From contig CP154957.1 of assembly GCA_039621445.1 (NCBI GenBank), forward strand, positions 32,382,399 through 32,446,398: 64,000 nucleotides of DNA, read 5' to 3'. The translations under genes and the position numbers were made by a program. The notes under the pieces are model-generated. The model was not told the origin of the DNA. It ran no database searches and was given only the letters and a program-made list of their open reading frames with translations. Below are positions 21,306-30,970 of this stretch, one piece after another. Positions within the stretch are counted from its first letter, which is position 1; the number at the start of each line of letters is the position of its first letter. The stretch is from Euglena gracilis. Lineage: Eukaryota; Euglenida; Euglenophyceae; Euglenales.

Positions 21306-21489
21306 GAGTACACCCACGGGCCAACGGACCCCCCAAATGCTCAAATATGGGGGCGGGGTCAAATAAGGGGGGGGGTCAAAAAGTCCTTTAGAAAGAGGGC
21401 AAAATTTTTTTCGACGCCTTCGGCGCATGAAAAACATTTTCCCCAGACCCAAATGCTCAATTAAGGGGGGTCAAATAAAGGGGGGGTGA

Positions 21490-21800
21490 TGTTGCTTCCT
21501 GCTTTGGTGTGCCAAATTCCTAATTTTGAGGACAAAATTCGTGATTTTATGTGAAAATTCCTAATTTTGAGTGGCAAATGCCAAATTTCGGGTGCAAAAA
21601 CACTGAAATTTGAGTGGCAATCCCTATTTTGGTGTGCCAATGCTTGATTTTGAGTGGCAAGTTCCTAATTGATAAAAGGGTTCCTGATTTTGTGGTGGCA
21701 AATGCCTAATTTCTGGGTTGGCAAATGCCTGATTTTAGGTGTAAAATCCTATTTTCGGGTGGAAAATGCACAAGTTTGGGTGGCATGAGTGGCAAATGCA
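21490..21800. repeat. Family H degenerate tandem repeat
   Basis: Successive variants of TTTTGAGTGGCAAATGCCTAA at 20-30 base spacing. Similar arrays are at 29,270-29,530, 31,060-31,380 and 57,180-57,940, usually next to CGGCTGGCCGACGG ends, and form the body of the family H element seen whole at 30,971-31,798. Confidence 0.7.
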
Positions 21801-22025
21801 TACCCCCCCCCATAAATGACACCCCCGACACCCCGAAAACCCCCCAGGGGGTGTCACTTATGGGAGGGTGTCACCTATGGGGGGGGGGTTCAATTTTTCA
21901 AAGGAAAATCCTTCGGCAGGTCACCGGCGGTCATCGGCGGCTGAAAATTTTTTTGTCCGGAGGGGGGGTGTCACCTATGGGGGGGGGGGGGGGGTGTCAT
22001 TTATGGGGGGGGGGGGTATTTCGGG
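21796..22025. repeat. ATAAATGACACCCCC inverted-repeat module
   Basis: CATAAATGACACCCCC and its inverse GGGTGTCATTTATGG bracket a short G-rich core. A shorter copy sits at 22,825-22,912 inside the family A element, showing nested insertion. Confidence 0.6.
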
Positions 22026-22557
22026 GTGAAAATTGCTCAGTTTCAGCGCTAATGCCGAAAGCAACATGCTTCATGTTGGGTTCAGGTGCCAAATCTTAAT
22101 TTCGGATGTTCATTTTGAATTATCTTTTGAATTCTACAAGGGGGCCACCTTGGGCAATTTTCAGTCACTTGAAACCATTTCACACAAAATTTGAGCCTTT
22201 TGTCGTCCATCATTGGGTAAATTTTGTCAGTTCGTAGAAAATGGGACACCAGTTGAACACTTTTTAGTTATTCAAATAATTAACAATGTGCAGACAAAAA
22301 TCCTTCACAATGATTATAGAATGACCCAAAAACAGGCCGAAATGGTCAGAATTGGTCAAAAAAAAAATCCAAAATTAGCAAACTTGACAAAAGTTAGCGA
22401 AAAATGACTTAAAATGGGCAAAAATGCAGCCTCCATTAACAATGAAATTGACCTTGAAGGGAGATTGACGGCAAAATTGCTCTGCATTGCAAGGCTATGG
22501 CTCGGGTCATTTTCCTGTGAGTCACACGGCTGGCCGACGGCTGGCTGACGGCGTGCT

Positions 22558-23126
22558 CCCCCTTAAGAACCCCGGGGGGGGTCCAGCCTCCGGCTGGCAA
22601 AAAGACCGCTGGCTGGAAATGAGCTGCTGGCTGGACACCGCCCCCGGGGGGGACAGGGGGGGGAGGGGGGGGTCCGGGGCTGGAGGGGGCTGGGCTGGGC
22701 TGGGTCGATGAAAGACAAAATTTTCTTCAAAAAAATTGCCTGCTCGACATTTTGATGGATACAACTGGATCAATGCAAGGGGGCTGTGATGGCGGAAGCT
22801 GCGATGAGGGGAAAAAAGGCAGGTACCCCCTCCATAAATGACACCCCCGACACCCCGAAAACCCCCCGGGGGGTGTCACTTATGGGGGGTGTCACTTATG
22901 GGGGGGGGGTATAGGTGAGCTGGGCAGCCTAGTTGGCTGGCCGGCCTGCAGCCGGCAAGCCCGGCCTTTGGCCGGCTGCGGCCGGGATGGACCCAACTTT
23001 ATTTTAATCGACCCCCGGGGGGGGGGCTCCCAGCCCGAATTTGGGCTGCTGGCTGGATTTGAGCTGCTGGCTGGCTGGACCCCCCCCCCGGGGGATGGGG
23101 TACCCTCCGGCTTAAGAAAACCCCTG
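22558..23126. mobile_element. hAT-type element, family A copy 2 (truncated end)
   Basis: The right end is CTTAAGAAAACCCCTG as in other family A copies. The left end starts at CCTTAAG directly against a CGGCGTGCTCCCC family H terminus, so the outer left bases and target duplication are lost or overwritten. The interior has the same GGCTGG-rich modules plus a nested GACACCCCC module (22,825-22,912). Confidence 0.68.
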
Positions 23127-23155
23127 CTCCTGATTGTCGGAATTTGGCGAAATTA

Positions 23156-23192
23156 CATTACATTACATTACATTACATTACATTACATTACA
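23156..23192. repeat. ATTAC pentanucleotide microsatellite
   Basis: Seven consecutive ATTAC units. Simple repeat. Confidence 0.9.
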
Positions 23193-23239
23193 GCGTGCCC
23201 GGGCGAAAACCGCGAGGACATTAAAAACGTCAGTTTAAT

Positions 23240-23935
23240 TCAGTGAAGTTCACCGATGGGTTAGGCAGAGGGGGGGGGTCCCTGGTGAACTTTCAAACGG
23301 TGAACTTCACCATAGGGGGGAGGGGGGGTCAAAATGACCAAAGTCTACCGCCTGATCTCCAACGGTTGCGACGGCACCGGGCATCATCTTGGTAGAAAAT
23401 GCTGCGTAAACACGAGATACGCCCGAACCGATGTCCTAGGCACCGGCTTCACGCCCGAACCGTAGCCTTGGACACAGTTCTCGATATAGACATCTGGGAA
23501 ATGCCAGCAACATCCATTATTTTTTCCGGCGTGTTTGCGAACTAGCACTGAAAAAAAAAAGAGAGATAAGGTCTCTTACTGATTGCGAGGGCCGTAATCC
23601 TGTCAGCGAAGATCCAAAAAAAATCTACGGAAAAAGGGCGACCGGATTTAATTCCCCGACTACCGGGGGCCCACCGGATTAAATTCCTTGCACTTTTTGG
23701 CCAAAAATGGCCAAAAATGACATTTTGGGCAAGTTTTCGGAAAGTTCGATAAAATTCCATGAAGCATCAACCTAAAAATGACCATTTTGAGAGGAAAGGA
23801 GCAAAATTTCACCCATGAGAATTTCCCACCCAACCATCAAAACGGTGAACTTCACCGCCAAAAGTACCCCCCCCCCCCGGTGAACGTTCACCGGTGAAGT
23901 TCACCGGGGGGGTGGGCAGCCCCCCCCCCCCCGTA
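23240..23935. mobile_element. Family K inverted-repeat region (GTGAACTTCACC)
   Basis: Palindromic GTGAAGTTCACC/GGTGAACGTTCACC motifs occur at both ends (23,243-23,325 and 23,840-23,912), with GGTTAGGCAGAGGGG and ACGGTGAACTTCACC modules. The same set, inverted, occurs at 52,420-52,830. The middle includes a TTGGACAC...CGCCCGAACC palindrome fragment. No exon. Confidence 0.6.
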
Positions 23936-23959
23936 CTGCCTAACCTCCGTTGCAGTCAA

Positions 23960-24770
23960 TCCCCTCCCCCCACCCCGGCACAATTTTTGGCTCTTCCTCC
24001 GCTGTATTGGGGATCTGACCCACAGTGGCAAATGAATGGCATGACATTCGCTGGTTTCCACGGCGTTGGGATGACGCGAAACGGGGGAAGAACGGTGGAA
24101 AATCGGACGGCAGGTGAAGTGCTGGGCAAGCAACGTTGCGCCACGGCCGCTGCGATTACAAAGCAATCGTTTTGCTGTATTTCCAACTAGGGAAACCACT
24201 TGCAGTCGGGACACACCCACGACCCATACCGGGGGGCAGGGCCAGACCCACACAGGCAAAATGCCAATGCAGGTGGCAAGAGTCACAAACTACGTTATGC
24301 TTCCCTCCCCACAAATTTTCTTCTCGGACACAACGGGGACCTCCGCTAGAGGTTGCCGCCGCACCTTGGACTGCAGCCGCCGGTCACAAACAGTTGTTCG
24401 GGGATACAGGATTGGCAAAAAACAAACTGATTGCTTTGGCGGCAGCCCGGGATTTCCAAAAGGGTTGTAACCTTCAAGGGGCAACTTTTGATGCGATGGG
24501 CGACTGGCTGTTGGCATTTGCACTTTGGACGGTTACCCCCAAATGTCTTTTTGGGGGTAATGGGGATCCACAGCAAGAGGCAGCCACCGTCCAAAGAAGG
24601 CAAATTTGCGCCATGGTCAACGCTTTGGCTGCATTGCCCTCTCGCCCTCTCGCCGATCACCCTCTCGGGTCGGAGCTTTCATGCCCTCGTTACAAGACTA
24701 CTATCCGCAACTTTGTGCTCTTTTCAAGGCCGCTTCTCTTCGTGAGAAGCGGCAAAAGGCGGCTTCGGGG
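23960..24770 (+). CDS. Coding-like island, probable plus-strand exons or captured gene pieces
   Basis: About 800 bases without the homopolymer runs of its surroundings. Plus-strand frames give LYWGSDPQWQMNGMTFAGFH, then (other frame) GDTGLAKNKLIALAAARDFQ and NLQGATFDAMGDWLLAFALW, then FMPSLQDYYPQLCALFKAAS followed by LREKRQKAASGG. The frame changes imply two or three exons, but I cannot place convincing splice sites. One frame is open for over 200 codons, though its end runs into a G-rich repeat. It is squeezed between family K and family F repeats, so it may be a real small gene or gene fragments carried by transposons. No family is recognised. Confidence 0.4.
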
Positions 24771-24992
24771 GGTCGGCACGCTGTGGCGAGCCGTCCGGCT
24801 AGGGGGGGGGGGGTTTTGGCGTGGCGAGGGGGTCCCGGATGGGGGGGGGGGAGGGGTGCGGGGGTTTTCCAAGAAAATTTTCTTTGGCGCGGCTGACATG
24901 GCGTGGCGAGGGGGTCTGAAAAGGGGGGTAAAATGGCGTGGCGAGGGGGTCGGTGAGGGGGGGGGGGGGGGGGGGTGTGCCGACCCCCCTTC
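24760..24992. repeat. Family F (GTGGCGAGGGGGTC) repeat, left part
   Basis: Four GTGGCGAGGGGGTC units separated by G runs, starting GTCGGCACGC and ending GTGTGCCGACCCC as inverted ends. Other copies: 31,925-32,180, 35,338-35,560 and, reversed, 46,255-46,475. The 1.3 kb hAT-type copy 2 is inserted at its right edge. Confidence 0.65.
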
Positions 24993-26300
24993 CAAGGTTC
25001 GGCAAATTTCGAAAATTTGGGAATTTTTCAATTCAATTGAAAATCGCGAAACGCGAATCTAGGTATTCATAATTCATCAATTAAATCATTGAATTATTGC
25101 TGCTCGGCGGAAGAGACTTGCATTTTGTGGACTGTGCAGACAACACTAAGATTCCAGCCTTACGCAGGAGCATATGGTGATTTGGGCAGTTCTTTCACTG
25201 AAATATATTTTTCTCTGTTGCAGATCGAAGTTTATCAGGCTTGAAATGAACTTATTGGAAGGAGGTTTGATAATCTGGACCTGAGCATGTCCCTGCTAAA
25301 CTGCTCCGTTTGTATCACGGCCAACAACGTGTGTGTTTTCTGGTTCCTGTTGCTGTTCCTGTTTGCTTTTCAATGGCAAAGAACTGGCCAGTTTTGGGCC
25401 AGATTTGGTGGCCAGTTTTGGCCACAGTTTTGGGCAGAAGTGCTGGCCAGTTTTGGGCCCATGCTGGCCAGTTTCGGGCCACACGTGCCAGTTTGGGCCA
25501 CATGCTGGCCAGTTTTTTGGCCAGATGTGGTGGCCAGTTTTGGGCCACAGTTTTGGGCAGAAGTGCTGGCCAGTTTTGGGCCACATGCTGGCCAGATGTG
25601 GTGGCCAGTTTTGGGCCACACGTGCTGGCCACTTTTGGGCAGAAGTGCTGGCCAGTTTTGGGCCACATGCTGGCCAGTTTTGGGCCAGATGTAGAGAGGG
25701 TTTGGTGCAGGGGGTTTTGGCTTCTACTGGGGGAAAAATTGAAGGCCGAAAAAATTCTTTGGGAAAATATTGTCAGAAATCCTGCCAAATTTTTCCAGTC
25801 ATCCCTTTTTCCAGTCATCTTGCAAACAAAACCTGCCATTTTTTTCTTGGGCTGTTTTCAGGTTTGGCGCCAATTTTTTCGGCTTCCAATTTGTCCAGCT
25901 TCGATTCCCCCCCCGGTACGGGGTGGGGTGGCCAGGGGCGGGGGCTTCTACGGGTGGGGTGGTCTGGGGGGGGTGGGGGCGGTTGGTTTTTTGTCCATTT
26001 TATCGGGAGGGTTTGCTGGGGCCGGGGCCATGGCTGGGGGGGTCCGGCAAAGAAAAATTCCCCCCTTGGAGTCATGAGCGGGATTTTCCGCAAAAGGCAG
26101 GCAATAACTTCTCGAGGTGTTTTTTTTGTCTGCGAGTACCTTGGAAATGCCGTCACCGAGGGGAGGGAGCGGAAGAAAACAAATCCGCCATGCAGTGCTG
26201 CACCCTGTGGAATTTTTGGAAATTTTCCTCACGAAAAATTCGAATAATTCAACCATGAAAAATTCAAATTATTCGAAACGGGAAAAAACGCCGAACCCTG
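24993..26300. mobile_element. hAT-type element, 1.3 kb family, copy 2
   Basis: The ends are CAAGGTTCGGC and GCCGAACCCTG, flanked by a perfect 8-base duplication CCCCCTTC (24,985-24,992 and 26,301-26,308). It is the reverse-orientation sister of 18,579-19,895: TGTGGACTGTGCAGA, GCAGTGCTGCACC and CTCACGAAAAATTCGAATAA are inverse matches, and the core (25,376-25,690) is a shorter GGCCAGTTTTGGGCC array. It is inserted next to a family F repeat, so it arrived after that repeat. No transposase. Confidence 0.87.
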
Positions 26301-26315
26301 CCCCCTTCACGGCCG

Positions 26316-26372
26316 AACCGTAGTCTTGGGACCACGGTTCGGCGCACAAATTTCCCCGCCGAACCGGTGTCC
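26316..26372. repeat. Palindromic GGTTCGGC repeat
   Basis: GGCCGAACCGTAGTC and GACCACGGTTCGGC face each other. A related pair lies at 23,430-23,470. Probably element termini. Confidence 0.5.
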
Positions 26373-26749
26373 TAGGAGGCTAGGCGCGCCGCTCGGGGGG
26401 GGGGGGTCGGGGACCCTCCCTCCCCCCCCCCCCGCGCGGCCCCTGCGCGGCCGCCCGCGCGGCCGCTCGCCCCCCCCTGGACCCCCCCCCTCCCCCAACG
26501 GTGCCTAGCATAGCCAAGAAAAAAATTTTTGGCGAAAATCGCGATTTTTTGAGGCCCAAAAATGACCAAAAAATGACATTTTCGGACATAAAATGGCAAA
26601 TTTGGGGACCGCGCGCTGTGCGCGCGGCCAAAAAAAGCACCTTTTTGGTCAAAAATGGCCCAAAAATGGCAAAAAATGACCACTTTTTGGACCCGAAAAT
26701 CACCGATTTTAGGATGCGTTCCGCCCGCGCGGCCGCCCTCGGACCCCCC

Positions 26750-26786
<37 letters not shown>

Positions 26787-26791
26787 CCCCG

Positions 26792-26825
<34 letters not shown>

Positions 26826-26840
26826 CTGTGCCTACTTCCT
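26373..26840. mobile_element. Family P inverted-repeat element with extreme C runs
   Basis: Begins GGAGGCTAGGCGCGCC and contains TGCCTAGCATAGCC, a CGCGCGCTGTGCGCGCGG palindrome and the TTTTTGGTCAAAAATGG modules shared with 49,504-49,858. Two C runs exceed 30 bases (26,748-26,824, broken by GG and G). Translations are polyproline artefacts. Confidence 0.6.
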
Positions 26841-27349
26841 CCCTCTCCATCTTTTCTTTGTGCGTGAAGCCAGAGCCTCCATACACGGTTTCAATACAAA
26901 ACTGGACTGGCCACCACATCTGGCCCAAAACTGGGCACCATCTGCGGCCCAAAACTAGCCAACACATTTGGCAAACACATCTGGCCCAAAACAGGCAAAC
27001 ACCTCTGGCCCAAAACTGGGCACCATTTGTGGCCTATGGCACACAGATTTTAGGGATGTAAATGCCAAAACCTTTGGGGCAGGGAAAACCCAGAATTGTC
27101 AAGAAAACCGGAATTAAATGTAAATGTCAAAAACTTTTGGAACAAGGGAACCAAAAGACAGGAGGACGCAAACAGCGTGTGGTGCAACGTTCGTAAGCAA
27201 GTTACAACACAAACGTTCCACACAACTCCTCTCAACGGCTGGCGTGTTGTCCAAATCTTGACTTGACTCTTGAACTTGGTCTTGAACTGAGTTCTTCTGA
27301 GTACTCCACTGTAGCCATGGTCGGGAAACTTCACACCCATGAGCTTAAC

Positions 27350-27490
27350 TGGCTTTAAACCGGCGTTTGAGACGCCGGGATCAGGACAGAACCGGCGTCC
27401 CCCCACCCCCACGGGTTTTCCGGACGCCGGTTCTGTCCTAAAACCCGGCGTTACGAACGCCGGTTCTGTCCAAAACCCGGCGTCCGGTTT
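27350..27490. repeat. ACGCCGGTTCTGTCC hairpin cluster
   Basis: Several copies of ACGCCGGTTCTGTCC and its inverse GGACAGAACCGGCGT within 140 bases. Part of a family also at 28,305-28,440, 28,540-28,585, 39,375-39,415, 39,890-39,935, 46,840-46,935, 47,600-47,715 and 48,925-48,990. Confidence 0.7.
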
Positions 27491-27539
27491 GGGACGGTAT
27501 TTTGTGTAAAAAAGTGTGCCAATGTGACCCCAGAAACAA

Positions 27540-28290
27540 AAATCTCCTTGGATGAAAGGGGATAAAAGGCACAATTGCTGAGTGCAAAATATCATGGATG
27601 ACCGACGGCAAGCGTTTTGCAGTTTTTGAGGTGGGGGGGGAGAGGATTGCTAGGCATACCGGTTGCTACAGCTGCACTGATAACAGGGCAAAACATATTG
27701 CCGGCAAGGAGACACATTACAGAAATTTTGGTTGGACCCCACTGGTTTTTTTCAGAAGTACGGTTGGGAATTTTGGGTGGACCCCCCCCTGGGTTTTTTC
27801 AGACATACGGCAGGGAAATTTTGGCTGTACCCGCCCTGGGTTATTTCAAAAATTCGGTTTAATGTTGACTGCCCACCCCTGGGTTTTTTCTTAGAATTAC
27901 GATTGGGAAATGTTGGCTGGACCCCCTGGGTTTTTAAGAAATACGGTTGTTAAATGCTGGCTGGAACCCCCCGTGCGTTTTCCAGAATTGCAGCTGGTAA
28001 ATGTTGGCTGGACCCCCTGGGTTGTTTCAGACATACGGAGGGGAAACTGTGGTTGCACCTCGCTGGGTTCATTATCACGTTTGGGAAATTTTGGCTGGAC
28101 CTGCTGGGTTTTTTTCTGGCAGAAATACGGTTGGGGAATACGGCTGGAACCCCCATGGCTTTTTTAGAGTTTCAGAGATTTTATGTTTGAATCCTCTGGG
28201 TTTTTTTCCAGAATTTGCTTTGGGACGTTTTGGCTGTTCCCCCATGGGACTAAAGGGAAACGCTAGTGAACGTACTTTTAAGTGCTCCCT
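27540..28290. repeat. Family G tandem array (GGGTTTTTTCAG units)
   Basis: About nine diverged units of 50-60 bases, each containing TGGACCCCCTGGGTTTTTTC, CAGA.ATACGG and TTGGGAAATTTTGGC. Preceded by a unique 5' module (CCGACGGCAAGCGTTTTGC ... GCATACCGG). The same module and array occur inverted and shorter at 49,020-49,420. Each unit carries a pyrimidine tract ending TTTTTTCAG, resembling a 3' splice site. No conserved reading frame. Confidence 0.72.
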
Positions 28291-28301
28291 GGCCCGAAGG
28301 G

Positions 28302-28440
28302 GGTGAACGCCGGTTCTGTCCTGAACCCGGCGTCTCTAAAACGCCGCTTTAAACAAGGGGTGGCGGACGCCGGTTCTGTCCTGAACCCGGCGTCCGGGGA
28401 CGCCGGGTTCAGGACAGAACCGGCGTCCGCCACCCCTTTT
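28302..28440. repeat. Near-perfect hairpin of the GGACAGAACCGGCGTCC family
   Basis: Two ACGCCGGTTCTGTCCTGAAC copies are followed by GTTCAGGACAGAACCGGCGT around a central GACGCCGG. A long cruciform-capable palindrome. Confidence 0.8.
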
Positions 28441-28674
28441 TTGTAGTAAATTCCCCCGAGGTTTTTCGTCCAACCGAAATAAATGTCCCTGTAACATTTG
28501 GTCAGTGGTGGAGATGGAGTCCTTTGACCGAAGGTTGGGAACGCCGGTTCTGCGGTGAACCCGGCGTCTCTAAAACGCCGCTTTAAACAAGGGAGGATAG
28601 GTAGTCCACTTTGGGCAGTCCTTGTTTCCTTCGGGGGAAAAACCGAAAACCGGAACGACAGGCGATTAAGGCAC

Positions 28675-28925
28675 CTTTTCACGAAAAATTTTGGCACCTT
28701 TGGCGCCGGACCCCCCACCTCCCCCCCACTCTGGGAAGTCAACAGATCCAGTTCATAGGTGTAGGAGTGGGGGGTCGGGGGGAGGCCCCCCCCCATTTTG
28801 GAAACAAAATTTTTGAAAAGTGTGGCGCCCTCAGACCCCCCTCCCCCCACCCCCCCCCCCCCCCCCCCCCGCCCCTCGCCCCCCCCCCTCACGCCCCCCC
28901 CCCACTGTGCCTAGCCTCCTTTTGG
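28675..28925. repeat. G/C-run repeat ending in GCCTAGCCTCC
   Basis: Contains GGCACCTTTGGCGCCGG, long C runs and a GTGCCTAGCCTCC terminus like family P. No gene. The following 28,930-29,200 segment holds AAAGTGGCCA modules with TTTGGCGCCAAAGGCGCC, shared with 38,160-38,350. Confidence 0.5.
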
Positions 28926-29650
28926 GGGGGGGGGGGGCGGCCAAAGACATCCTGAACTTACCCTCCCTCCCCCCAAAGTGGCCAAAAATTTTGGAAAATT
29001 TCAGGTTACTCCCCCAAAGTGGCCATTTTCCTTTGGCGCCAAAGGCGCCGGAGGCCAAAGCTTGACCCCCCCCCAAAGTGTCCCCCCTGCCAAATTGGCC
29101 ATTTTGGGGTCCCATGGTGCTTGGAGGGTGGCCACTTTGAGGGGGGGGGTGAGGGTATGGGCCAGAGGGGGCGAAAATCTCGGCAACAGGAAAACATGCA
29201 TCTTGGGGGAGCACACGGCTGGCCGACAGCGTGACGGAAGCCGGGTCAGGTTGTCTATCTCATATGGGTAGCAATGCCTAATTTGGCGTGCCAGTTCCGA
29301 ATTTTGAGAGGCAAATTCCTAATTTTGTGAGTGAAATTCCTAATTTCATGTGTAAATTCCTAATTTCGAGTGGCAAATGCTTAATTTTAGGTGTAAAATC
29401 CCATTTTCATGTGGAAAATGCACAATTTTGGCTGGCATGAGTGGCAAATGTATATTTCGGGGTGAAAATTGCTTCATTTCAGCACCTAATGCCTAAATTT
29501 GGTGTGCAAATGCTTCATGTTGGGTGCCAAGCCTTAATTTTGGATGTTCGTTTTGAATTATCTTTCAAATTCTACAAGAGGGGCTACAATTTTGAGTCAC
29601 TCGAAACCATTTCACACAATATTTGAGCCTTTTTTCGTCCATTATTATAT

Positions 29651-29758
29651 AAAAATCGTGGGCATAACCCGTATACAGGCCGTATAACGGGTCAAGGGCG
29701 CCGTAGGCGCCCTTGACCCGTTATACGGCCTGTATACGGGTTATAGCCCACGATTTTT
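29651..29758. repeat. Long palindrome, about 52-base arms, 3-base loop
   Basis: Arms AAAAATCGTGGGCATAACCC...AAGGGCGCC and their inverse surround GTA, with a single one-base gap. It directly abuts the inverted-repeat element at 29,759. In single-stranded form it would be a very stable hairpin. Confidence 0.9.
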
Positions 29759-30867
29759 CTGTAACCGTTAATTAAGAGGCCCGGCGCCTGCCCTGTATTT
29801 CGTTGATGTGCTTCACGCCATGGTTTCGGGCACTTTTGGGGCTTTTTTTTGCCCAAAATTTTCAAAAAATCCAATTCACGAAATACAGCCTGTATTTCGT
29901 GAATACCCAATTCACAAATACAGCCTGTATTCGTGAATTGAAAATAACGCCCTGTATTCCGTGAATTGAAACCAAAATGTGAAAACATTGTCCAGATGAC
30001 CCGGAACACATTGATAACACACCCCTGGTCCTGGAAAATGAGATATGGATGTAAGGCCAAGTTATAGGGAGGCACTTTGGGGGGGGGGCGGTGCCGAAGG
30101 TGGCCGGTCCCCCTGCAAAGGCCCCCCACAATGCTCTTTGTTTTTTAGAGCTTTTTAGTGCTATTTTCGCACCTTCACACCGTGTTTCTCCTCACTCTGT
30201 TCTCCAAAAAATAGCGAAGAAAGCGGCAAACACCATGGACAGAACGTTGACGCAACCCCCAAAAGTTGCTGAATTTTTGGCCACAATTAAGCAGGGTTGG
30301 GAGAACAGAAAGAACCCTGCCGTTGACCCCCTGCACGATAACCTTCTGCTGGAGGCTGCCAAAAAGAAAGCGTCCGGAATGGCAGGGACAGAGCAATCCG
30401 CATTTGCTCACCTCCTTGAAATCGAGTGCAGTGCGATGCTTGTTCCCTTTCATACCACTGGTGTTGTGTGCATTTATGCCATGAGCCCGAACATGGGTCA
30501 TGGGTGTGTCATTCGTGCAAACCTCGTCAGCTTTCCCAGCATAAATCCACGGCACTTTGCTATTTGACGTTGCACTAGTTGTGCACCGCCCTCATTTATC
30601 ACCGAGGACATGCCATTTAATTTTCTTTTGCTTTGTGCATTTGGTTTTTTTCTGAATTACTTCAGACGATGTGATGCAAGAAGGTTTCTAGTTTCAGAAG
30701 CTGTTTAAAAACAAAAAAATACAATTCACGAAATACAGCCTGTATTTCGTGAATACCCAATTCACAAATACAGCCTGTATTCGTGAATTGAAAATCACGC
30801 CCTGTATTTTGTGTTCACACCCACGAAATACAGGGCAGGCGCCGGGCCTCAATTCACGGTTACAGGT
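29759..30867. mobile_element. Inverted-repeat element carrying an ORF
   Basis: The left end CTGTAACCGTTAATTAAGAGG...GGCGCCTGCCCTGTATTTCG faces a right end whose reverse complement is CTGTAACCGTGAATTGAGG...GGCGCCTGCCCTGTATTTCG, giving roughly 45-base terminal inverted repeats. Just inside each end lies the same 75-base block of ACGAAATACAGCCTGTATTTC hairpins, in direct orientation (29,873-29,945 and 30,721-30,795). The element, with the adjacent palindrome, interrupts family H sequence (TCGTCCAT...GGTAAATTTT), so it is an insertion. A 110-codon ORF lies between the hairpin blocks. Confidence 0.72.
30235..30567 (+). CDS. 110-codon ORF inside inverted-repeat element
   Basis: The ATG at 30,235 follows CACC, a good eukaryotic start context, and TGA closes at 30,565-30,567. 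The frame is also open 48 codons upstream, and TTTTTTAG near 30,150 could be a splice acceptor. The protein starts MDRTLTQPPKVAEFLATIKQ, continues NLLLEAAKKKASGMAG and SAFAHLLEIECSAML, and ends with a hydrophobic region containing TTGVVCIYAMSPN. The first half looks helical and charged, with balanced codons unlike the repeats. No family is recognised and no DDE or other transposase motif is visible. It may be element-encoded or a captured host exon. Confidence 0.5.
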   Translation: MDRTLTQPPKVAEFLATIKQGWENRKNPAVDPLHDNLLLEAAKKKASGMAGTEQSAFAHLLEIECSAMLVPFHTTGVVCIYAMSPNMGHGCVIRANLVSFPSINPRHFAI

Positions 30868-30970
30868 AAATTTTGCCAGTGGGACACCGGCTGAGCATTT
30901 TTTAGACAATTGAAACTGTGTTTGGGCCGATTTCGAGACATTAAAAGTCTTAAATCTTCGCCCCAAACAC

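Noticed and set aside
26380-26967. Polyproline / polyglycine proteins up to 195 codons
   Set aside because: They are C- and G-run artefacts within a family P element.
27598-28306. Consecutive frames of about 70-100 codons with repeated Trp-Thr-Pro / Gly-Phe-Phe
   Set aside because: They reflect the family G tandem array; the reverse copy does not conserve any frame.
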